64,000 bases of DNA. Source: Ralstonia sp. NFACC01. Its GTDB lineage: Bacteria; Pseudomonadota; Gammaproteobacteria; Burkholderiales; Burkholderiaceae. Where the stretch lies: NCBI RefSeq assembly GCF_900115545.1, contig NZ_FOWV01000005.1:434001-498000 (forward strand), in the 5' to 3' direction. The notes beneath the pieces are model-generated. The model made no database searches. It was not told where the DNA came from and saw only the letters and a list, made by a program, of their open reading frames with translations. Of the stretch, positions 55,085-61,651 are shown piece after piece. Every line of letters starts with the position of its first letter. Position 1 is the first letter of the stretch. A program made the translations under genes and the position numbers.

Positions 55085-55714
55085 TTAGCCCTGAATTGGT
55101 TTCAAATAAATTTCGACGCGGCGATTTTGGGCGCGGCCGGCCTCCGTGGCGTTGTCGGCAACGGGCTGGTTCTGGCCGCGGCCTTCAGCCGAGAGACGGT
55201 TACGGGCCACGCCGCGGTCCGTCAGGTAGCTCGCCACGCTCTGCGCACGCTTTTGCGACAGCGTCATGTTGTAGTTCGGGTTGCCGGTGCTGTCCGTATG
55301 GCCGACCACATTGGCGGCCAATTCCGGATGTTGCGTGAGCGTTTGTGCCACGCTATCCAACGGGCCGCGGAACGACGGCTTGATTACCGCGCTGTCGGTG
55401 TCGAACGAAACCTGGCTCGGAATGTTCAGCTTGAGCGAACCGTCGGGTTGCTCTGAAATTTGCGTGCCGGTACCGGCCGTATCGCCAGCCAGCTTGGATT
55501 TGATAGCGCCCCAGTTGTAGCCGACGGCTGCGCCGGTTGCCGCGCCCAGCGCACCGCCAATGGCGGCGCCCTTGCCGTTGCCGACCAGCGCGCCGATGCC
55601 AGCGCCCACGGCCGCGCCAACGCCGGTGCCCATGGCGGTCTGGTTCTGCTGCTCGGTCGCACAGCCTGCGGCCAGCAGGGCGATCAGCGAGACGGAAATA
55701 AGCTTGGCTTTCAT
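55085..55714 (-). CDS. OmpA-family peptidoglycan-binding lipoprotein (YiaD-like)
   Basis: A 209-residue lipoprotein. Lipobox LLAAGC gives Cys18 as the anchor. A Gly/Ala-rich glycine-zipper segment at about residues 28–67 (GTGVGAAVGAGIGALVGNGK) follows, then an OmpA C-terminal domain with VSFDTDSAVIKPSF, VGHTDSTGN and NRRVEIYL, which binds peptidoglycan diaminopimelate in known relatives. The start at 55714 has AGGAG upstream. It is monocistronic and divergent from the Mrp/ApbC gene. Confidence 0.92.
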   Translation of the reverse strand: MKAKLISVSLIALLAAGCATEQQNQTAMGTGVGAAVGAGIGALVGNGKGAAIGGALGAATGAAVGYNWGAIKSKLAGDTAGTGTQISEQPDGSLKLNIPSQVSFDTDSAVIKPSFRGPLDSVAQTLTQHPELAANVVGHTDSTGNPNYNMTLSQKRAQSVASYLTDRGVARNRLSAEGRGQNQPVADNATEAGRAQNRRVEIYLKPIQG

Positions 55715-55917
55715 GGTTTCTCCTACGAGTAACGGGATCGGTTCTTGTGGGTTTGCCGATATCCGGCGCATCAGAGGGATATTGGGGGAGGAATCGGACG
55801 AACGACGCGCCGGCAAAATACAATAGCAAAACAGTACGTAGAGTGGCCAGGGCGCCGCAAAGTTCATGCCGCGTCACCGTTGGCCCGTCCCCCATTCGCA
55901 TTAGATTTGTGGAGCAA

Positions 55918-57009
55918 ATGTTGAGCGTAACCATCGAACAGATCACCGAAGCGCTGCGCGGCGTGGTGGATCCCAATACCGGGCGCGACCTCGTGTCGTC
56001 CAAATCGGCGCGCAACATCCGGGTCGATGGCGGCGAGGTGTCGCTCGACGTGGAACTCGGCTACCCCGCCAAGAGCCAGTTCGAACCGATCCGCAAGCTG
56101 GTGATCGGGGCGCTGCGCCAGGTGCAAGGTGTCGAAAATGTGAGCGTGCAGGTGTCGATGAAGATCGTCGCGCACGCGGTGCAGCGTGGTGTGCACCTGA
56201 TGCCGAATGTGAAAAACATCATCGCCGTGGCTTCGGGCAAGGGCGGGGTGGGCAAGTCGACTACTGCCGTGAACCTCGCGCTGGCGCTGTCGGCGGAAGG
56301 CGCCAACGTCGGTATTCTGGACGCCGATATTTACGGTCCGAGCCAGCCGATGATGCTGGGCATCCAGGGCCAGCCTGACTCGGCCGACGGCAAGACGATG
56401 GAACCGATGGAAGGCCATGGCCTGCAGGCCAACTCGATCGGCTTCCTGATCGAGCAGGACAACCCGATGGTCTGGCGCGGTCCGATGGTGACCTCGGCGC
56501 TGGAGCAACTGCTCAAGCAGACCAACTGGCGCGACCTGGATTACCTCATCGTCGACATGCCGCCGGGCACGGGCGATATCCAGCTCACACTGTCGCAGAA
56601 GGTGCCTGTGACGGGCGCGGTGATCGTCACCACGCCGCAGGACATCGCGCTGCTTGACGCCAAGAAGGGCCTGAAGATGTTCGAGAAGGTGGGCATTCCC
56701 ATCATCGGCGTGGTCGAGAATATGGCGGTCTACTGCTGCCCGAACTGCGGCCATACTGAACACATTTTCGGCGCCGGCGGCGGCGAGAAAATGTGCGAAC
56801 AGTACAACGTGCCGTTCCTGGGCAGCCTGCCGCTCAATCTGTCCATCCGTGAGCAGGCCGATTCGGGCCGTCCGACCGTGGTGGCCGATCCCGACGGCGC
56901 AATTGCTGGCGTCTACAAGCAGATCGCGCGCCGCGTCGCCATTGCCGTGGCCGAGAAGGCGAAGGACATGACGAGCAAGTTCCCGTCGATCGTCGTGCAG
57001 AACACCTGA
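55918..57009 (+). CDS. apbC: Iron–sulfur cluster carrier protein Mrp/ApbC
   Basis: A 363-residue P-loop ATPase that carries and transfers Fe–S clusters. The N-terminal MIP18-like/DUF59 domain (ALRGVVDPNTGRDLVSS) is at residues about 1–90. The deviant Walker A ASGKGGVGKSTTAVNL follows, and the cluster-binding CPNCGH motif lies near residue 285 (the Cys pair of the ApbC family). The ATG at 55918 has GGAG upstream; longer frames upstream are spurious. It lies next to the Fe–S-rich formate dehydrogenase cluster. Confidence 0.94.
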   Translation: MLSVTIEQITEALRGVVDPNTGRDLVSSKSARNIRVDGGEVSLDVELGYPAKSQFEPIRKLVIGALRQVQGVENVSVQVSMKIVAHAVQRGVHLMPNVKNIIAVASGKGGVGKSTTAVNLALALSAEGANVGILDADIYGPSQPMMLGIQGQPDSADGKTMEPMEGHGLQANSIGFLIEQDNPMVWRGPMVTSALEQLLKQTNWRDLDYLIVDMPPGTGDIQLTLSQKVPVTGAVIVTTPQDIALLDAKKGLKMFEKVGIPIIGVVENMAVYCCPNCGHTEHIFGAGGGEKMCEQYNVPFLGSLPLNLSIREQADSGRPTVVADPDGAIAGVYKQIARRVAIAVAEKAKDMTSKFPSIVVQNT

Positions 57010-57019
57010 GCGAAAAACC

Positions 57020-57559
57020 ATGGATGCCAGCGAGCCGTTGCCCAACGATCGTCAGACGGAGCGCCCGTCCGTGCGGGTGGCGGTGGTGCTGTGCCGCCGC
57101 CCGACTGCCAACCGCTGGCAGCCGTTCCAGTGGCGGCTGGAGGCTGTTGTGCCTGACTTGGGCGAATACGGCACCGCACCGCGCTGCCTGGATCACGCCG
57201 ACGATGAGAAGGGCGACGAGCGCTGGCTCACGCCCGGCTTCTCCGTCACGCTATTTCGCGACGAGGCTGAGGGTTATTACTTGAACGTGACCTCCGCCGC
57301 GCCCTGCTGGTTTGTGCTGTGGCGCCTGGGCGAATCGGGCACCGCTGACGAAGGCCGCGCGATTCCGCATACGGTTTCGCTGAGCTACAACGAGGCTGGC
57401 CGCTGGCTCGACGGTGGCGAGACGGTCGAAAACGTGCCGTTGGACGCCGCGGCGCTGGAGTGGCTGCAGGCGTACGTGGCCGAAAACTACCGGCCTGAGC
57501 CGAAGAAGCGGCGCCGGCCGGAGTCGTTCCTGCCGCCGGAAGACCGCGCAAAGTTCTGA
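57020..57559 (+). CDS. DUF3305 family protein, formate dehydrogenase-linked
   Basis: A 179-residue protein. It has VRVAVVLCRRPTANRWQPFQWRLEAVVP, then a Tyr/Trp-rich middle (GFSVTLFRDEAEGYYLNVTSAAPCWFVLWRL), and a basic C-terminal tail with KKRRRPESFLPPEDRAKF. These match DUF3305, whose only known trait is a position before formate dehydrogenase genes. It is cytoplasmic by sequence, with no signal. It lies 10 bases after apbC and 11 bases before DUF3306. No enzymatic motif is visible. Confidence 0.88.
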   Translation: MDASEPLPNDRQTERPSVRVAVVLCRRPTANRWQPFQWRLEAVVPDLGEYGTAPRCLDHADDEKGDERWLTPGFSVTLFRDEAEGYYLNVTSAAPCWFVLWRLGESGTADEGRAIPHTVSLSYNEAGRWLDGGETVENVPLDAAALEWLQAYVAENYRPEPKKRRRPESFLPPEDRAKF

Positions 57560-57570
57560 GCGAAGCTGAC

Positions 57571-58140
57571 GTGAGCGACGAAACTTTCCTCTCGCGCTGG
57601 TCACGCCGCAAGGCCGCCGAGCGGCGCGGCGAACCCGAACCGGAAGCGGCCCCGCCCGCGGAGCCGGCACCCGCCGTCGTGCCCGAAGTGTCGCCGCCCG
57701 AGCCCCCGCCCGAGGCGCCGCCACCGCTCACGCTGGAAGACGCCGCCAAGCTGACGCCATCCGATGATTTCGCGCCCTTCGTCGCGCACGGGGTGGACGA
57801 AACCGTCAAGCGTGCCGCGCTCAAGAAGCTCTTCGCCGATCCGCATTTCAATGTGATGGACGGGCTCGATACCTACATCGACGACTATTCGCAGCCCGAC
57901 CCGATCCCGCCTGAGATGTTGCGCGAGCTGCGCCATACGGCGGGATTGCGGTTGTTCGAGCCGCTGGAAGAGGAGGCGGCTGCGCCGACAGGAGTCGAAC
58001 CGGTATCGGACCCTTCGTCCGCCTCGCCCGCTGTGACCGGCGAGATGCCGCGGGAACCTGCCGATGCCGAATCGCCCCTCCCGGACGGCCCCGCCCAGGC
58101 AACCCCGCATGGCGGTGCTAAGCCGCCGTCCGTAGAATAA
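57571..58140 (+). CDS. DUF3306 family protein, formate dehydrogenase-linked
   Basis: A 189-residue protein with GTG start. After FLSRWSRRKA comes an acidic Pro/Ala/Glu-rich linker at residues 17–50. The conserved core is LTPSDDFAPFVAHGVDETVKRAALKKLFADPHFNVMDGLDTYIDDYSQPDPIP, then LRELRHTAGLRLFE and a low-complexity tail. This is the DUF3306 family, paired with DUF3305 in this locus type. It is probably a soluble adaptor, but no function is known. It has no Cys or membrane segment. Confidence 0.88.
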   Translation: MSDETFLSRWSRRKAAERRGEPEPEAAPPAEPAPAVVPEVSPPEPPPEAPPPLTLEDAAKLTPSDDFAPFVAHGVDETVKRAALKKLFADPHFNVMDGLDTYIDDYSQPDPIPPEMLRELRHTAGLRLFEPLEEEAAAPTGVEPVSDPSSASPAVTGEMPREPADAESPLPDGPAQATPHGGAKPPSVE

Positions 58141-58221
58141 AAAAGAAGACCGCGCGGCAAAGACCGAGCGGCCATGTCTCCACAGCCTGCGCCATGCACG
58201 TGGGCGCTCACGCACAAATCC

Positions 58222-60381
58222 ATGCCGACGCTGCTCTGCAGTTGCAATCACACCATGCCGATCGATGCCGATGCGGTGGGCGACGCCCTGCGCGCGTCCG
58301 ACGCCGTCATCGACGCGCCAGGCAAGACGCACCACCTGCTGTGCCGCCGCGAGATCGGCGCGTTCACGCAGGCGCTGGAGGGCACGGAAGACGTCATCGT
58401 CGCGTGCACGCAGGAAAAGGCACTGTTTGCAGAAGTGGCCGCACAGCACGAGGGCGTGACGGCGCCAATCCATTTCGTCAACGTGCGCGAAACGGGCGGG
58501 TGGTCAGCGGGAGCCAAGCGCGATGCGCGCGGTTTCCGTGCCAAGACTGCGGCGCTGCTGGCCGTGGCAGGGTTGCCGGCGCCGGACCCGGTGCCCGTGG
58601 TCGACTACCGCTCCGACGGCAACGTGTTGATCGTCGGCCCTGCCGAGCGGGCGATGCCGTGGGCCGAACGCCTGGCCGACCAACTGAGCGTGACGGTGCT
58701 CGTCACCGGGCGTGATCGCGCAAAGGGTCTGCTTGTCCTGCCGATGGAGCGCCGCTGGCCCGTCCAAGCAGGCGAGCTGCAGGAGGTGAAGGGCTGGCTT
58801 GGCACGTTCGAAGTGCAGTGGCGCAACCGCAATCCGATCGACCTGGACCGCTGCACCCGCTGCAACGCCTGCATTGATGTCTGCCCCGAAGGCGCCATCG
58901 ACGCGCTTTACCAGATCGATCTGGACGCATGCCGAGACCATCGCGCGTGTGTAAAAGCATGCGGCGATGCGATGGCCATCGATTTCAGCCGCGTGGATGC
59001 ACCGCAGGCGCTCTCGGGCCAGTTCGACCTGATCTTCGATTTGAACGATGCGCCAGCGTTTGCGCAGCATCAGCCGCCGCAGGGCTATTTCCACGCCGGC
59101 GCAGACGCAGGCCGTCAATTGACGGCATCGCTGGCACTGCTGCAAATGGTGGGTGAGTTCGAGAAGCCCAAATTCTTCCAATACAAGGAATCCATCTGCG
59201 CGCACGGGCGTAACGGCCAGGTGGGCTGCGACGCTTGCGTGCAGGTGTGTTCTGCGTCGGCCATTGCGTCGCAGTGGAAGGACGGCCGCGGCAGCGTGCA
59301 CGTCACGCCCAATCTGTGCGTGGGCTGCGGCGCGTGTACGACCGCCTGCCCGACCGGCGCGATCACCTATGCCTATCCCAGCGCGCCTTACCAGGGGCGC
59401 AAGCTCAAGACCCTGCTGAGCACGTATGCATCGGCGGGTGGGCGTGATGCTGTGGTTCTGCTGCATAACGGTGGGCGCGGCCGCACGCTGATCGAGCAAC
59501 TTGGCCGGGCCGCGCGTATCGGCAAGGCGCAGGGCGTGCCGGTGAATGTGCTGCCGGTCGAGGTCTTCCACGCGGCATCGACGGGATTGGACCTGTGGCT
59601 TGCAGCGTTGACTTACGGCGCCGCGCGCATCGCTATCCTGCTGACGGAAGACGACGCACCGCAGTACCGCGCGATGCTCGCCGAGCAGGTTGCCGTGGCG
59701 CAGGCCCTGATGCAAGGGCTTGGCGAGCCGGCGGATGAGGTGGGCGTGGTGCTGATCGACGTGGCGGATGCGACTGCGCTCGACGCGCGCTTGGGCCGCG
59801 CTGACGTTTCGGGCCCGCTGCGCGGCTTTCGCCGTGACATGCCGGCCGCCACGTTTGCGGTGGCCGCCGCCAAGCGCGAGACGCTGGATTTCGCGCTCGA
59901 CCATCTTGCGCGCCACGCCAAGGCCACCGAGGCCGTCATCCCGCTGCCGGCAGGGGCACCGTTTGGCGCCATCACCGTGAATCGCGAAAGCTGCACGCTG
60001 TGCATGGCCTGTATGGGCGCGTGCCCGTCGCAGGCGCTGCGCGATCAGGCCGAGCGCCCCGTGCTGGCCATGATCGAGCGCAACTGCGTCCAGTGCGGCC
60101 TGTGCGAAACCACGTGCCCGGAAAGCGCCATCGCCCTCGTTCCGCGTCTGAACCTGTCGGCCGAAGCCCGCCAATCGGTCACGCTCAACGAGGCCCAGCC
60201 GTTCCACTGCATCCGCTGCAACAAGCCGTTCGGCACCGCGCAGATGGTCACGACGATGCTGGCCAAGCTGGGCGCGCACCCGGCGTTTTCGGGCGCCGCC
60301 GCCGAGCGCCTCAAGATGTGCAGCGACTGCCGCGTGATCGACATGATGCAGCACGGCGAACGCCCCGGCGCCCCGCACTGA
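58222..60381 (+). CDS. Multi-[4Fe-4S] ferredoxin-like protein of the formate dehydrogenase locus
   Basis: A 719-residue protein with many iron–sulfur sites. The N-terminal domain starts LLCSCNHTMPIDAD and has LLCRREIGAF. Then come CTRCNACIDVCPEGAI with CRDHRACVKAC, CAHGRNGQVGCDACVQVC, CVGCGACTTACPTGAI, CTLCMACMGACPSQAL and CVQCGLCETTCPESAI, and a final CIRCNKPFG…MCSDCRV pair. That gives about six cluster motifs plus one possible metal site. It probably relays electrons from the dehydrogenase. An ATG at 58174 (16 codons longer) is the alternative start; no ribosome site decides it. Confidence 0.85.
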   Translation: MPTLLCSCNHTMPIDADAVGDALRASDAVIDAPGKTHHLLCRREIGAFTQALEGTEDVIVACTQEKALFAEVAAQHEGVTAPIHFVNVRETGGWSAGAKRDARGFRAKTAALLAVAGLPAPDPVPVVDYRSDGNVLIVGPAERAMPWAERLADQLSVTVLVTGRDRAKGLLVLPMERRWPVQAGELQEVKGWLGTFEVQWRNRNPIDLDRCTRCNACIDVCPEGAIDALYQIDLDACRDHRACVKACGDAMAIDFSRVDAPQALSGQFDLIFDLNDAPAFAQHQPPQGYFHAGADAGRQLTASLALLQMVGEFEKPKFFQYKESICAHGRNGQVGCDACVQVCSASAIASQWKDGRGSVHVTPNLCVGCGACTTACPTGAITYAYPSAPYQGRKLKTLLSTYASAGGRDAVVLLHNGGRGRTLIEQLGRAARIGKAQGVPVNVLPVEVFHAASTGLDLWLAALTYGAARIAILLTEDDAPQYRAMLAEQVAVAQALMQGLGEPADEVGVVLIDVADATALDARLGRADVSGPLRGFRRDMPAATFAVAAAKRETLDFALDHLARHAKATEAVIPLPAGAPFGAITVNRESCTLCMACMGACPSQALRDQAERPVLAMIERNCVQCGLCETTCPESAIALVPRLNLSAEARQSVTLNEAQPFHCIRCNKPFGTAQMVTTMLAKLGAHPAFSGAAAERLKMCSDCRVIDMMQHGERPGAPH

Positions 60382-60425
60382 AAACCGCGCATTGAAGCCG
60401 CGCATTCAAGCCGATCTCTGATTCC

Positions 60426-61097
60426 ATGACCGACGCCCAGCCCCTGCAATTCCAGCCCGCCGCCACCCCTGCCGACAGCGCCGAGGATCTCGCCCGTGCG
60501 GACCTGTACGGCCTGCTGGCCACGCTGTTCTTCCAAGCGGCAGACGCCGATTTGCTGCAGCGCATTGCCGCCGCACCGCTGGACCCGGTCGGCGATGACG
60601 ATATCGCCCCGGCCGATGCGGAAGCTGCCGCCAGCAGCGCACTCACCCAGGCGTGGCGAAAGCTTGTCGCCCGCGCCGGCAAGACGACCGCCGTGCAGGC
60701 CGACGACGAATACACCGAGCTCTTCATCGGCATCGGCAAGCCGGAGGTGTTCCTGTACGGCTCGTACTACCAGGCCGGTTTCATGAACGAAAAGCCGCTC
60801 GTGGTGCTGCGCGATGATTTGCGCCGCTATGGCCTGGAGCGCGCCGAGGGCGTCACGGAGACGGAAGATCACCTCGCTACGCTGTGCGAGGTCATGCGTT
60901 ACCTCATCGCCGGGGACGATGTTGCCGTTGCGCGCATCGAAGAGCAGCGCGCTTTTTTCCAGCGCCACCTGGCCCCGTGGGTCGATACGGCTTGTGATGC
61001 TGTATTGCAGCATCCGCGCGCCGCGTTTTATGCCGACGTGGCGGGGTTGGCAAAGGCGTTTTTCGACGTCGAGCGGCTCGCGCTGGAATTGGCGTGA
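60426..61097 (+). CDS. TorD-family molybdoenzyme chaperone
   Basis: A 223-residue all-helical cytoplasmic protein. It shows LARADLYGLLATLFFQAAD and DEYTELFIGIGKPEVFLYGSYY, then LRDDLRRYGLERAEGVTETEDHL, all typical of TorD/DmsD-like chaperones that help insert molybdopterin and check the Tat signal. With the Tat-bearing small protein and FdhA directly after, it is the probable dedicated chaperone of this formate dehydrogenase. It starts 45 bases after the ferredoxin gene. Confidence 0.88.
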   Translation: MTDAQPLQFQPAATPADSAEDLARADLYGLLATLFFQAADADLLQRIAAAPLDPVGDDDIAPADAEAAASSALTQAWRKLVARAGKTTAVQADDEYTELFIGIGKPEVFLYGSYYQAGFMNEKPLVVLRDDLRRYGLERAEGVTETEDHLATLCEVMRYLIAGDDVAVARIEEQRAFFQRHLAPWVDTACDAVLQHPRAAFYADVAGLAKAFFDVERLALELA

Positions 61098-61240
61098 CCG
61101 CAATGCGGCCGACTGCCTAAAAATTGAGAGGTCGGCCAAGAGTCGCGCCCCGTCCGCGTCACGGCGGACCGGTTCAAACCGTACTCATTGAAAAAAATCA
61201 TCGGTAAATCGTCAGGAAAATCCCGGGGTGAGGGGTTTTG

Positions 61241-61259
61241 GGCATGGTTTTCTCATGCC
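61241..61259. promoter_or_regulatory. Inverted repeat upstream of the Tat-signal gene
   Basis: GGCATG and CATGCC arms with a 7-base gap, in the 235-base gap between the chaperone gene and the small Tat protein. AT-rich segments (TAAAAT near 61267) follow, so a promoter for fdh is plausible here. A longer GC stem (GGCCGA / TCGGCC) lies just after the chaperone stop. Nothing more specific is supported. Confidence 0.35.
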
Positions 61260-61332
61260 GTTACTCCTAAAATGTGTTCAAAAATTCCTATTACATTCGG
61301 TCATCGGTTTGAATGAGCCGGGGAGCATCGAA

Positions 61333-61584
61333 ATGCCAGGTCCGAACACCGTCCCTCACGCCCGCCCCGAGGCGGATTCCGCTGAATCCGGCCCCACGCG
61401 CCGCCGCTTCCTGATGGGCACCGCGTTGGCCGCTGCCGCCGCAGGCACGGCCGCTGCGGCCAGCCATCTGGTGCAAGCGCCCGCCGCCTCCGCCTCGCCA
61501 CCGGCTGACGCCGCTGATGACGGCGCCACCGGTTACCGTCTGAGCGAACACATCCGCAAGTACTACAAGACGACGTGGATTTGA
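61333..61584 (+). CDS. Small Tat-signal protein of the formate dehydrogenase region (TIGR02811-like)
   Basis: An 83-residue exported protein. The twin-arginine motif is in TRRRFLMG at about residues 21–28, followed by an Ala-rich hydrophobic segment to about residue 55. The mature remnant ends with the conserved tail GYRLSEHIRKYYKTTWI. This matches the 'formate dehydrogenase region Tat target' family. It is probably a folded partner or assembly factor escorted with FdhA. The start at 61333 is preferred over the open frame at 61228. Confidence 0.85.
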   Translation: MPGPNTVPHARPEADSAESGPTRRRFLMGTALAAAAAGTAAAASHLVQAPAASASPPADAADDGATGYRLSEHIRKYYKTTWI

Positions 61585-61651
61585 CGCGGCTGCACGCGCG
61601 CCGCTGTTACTCCATCGTCATTGCACGCACCCCACATCCTCAGGTGACCTC

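Noticed and set aside
58504-60405. A 633-codon minus-strand open frame opposite the polyferredoxin
   Set aside because: Composition is typical of a GC-rich shadow frame; the plus strand has the repeated cysteine motifs.
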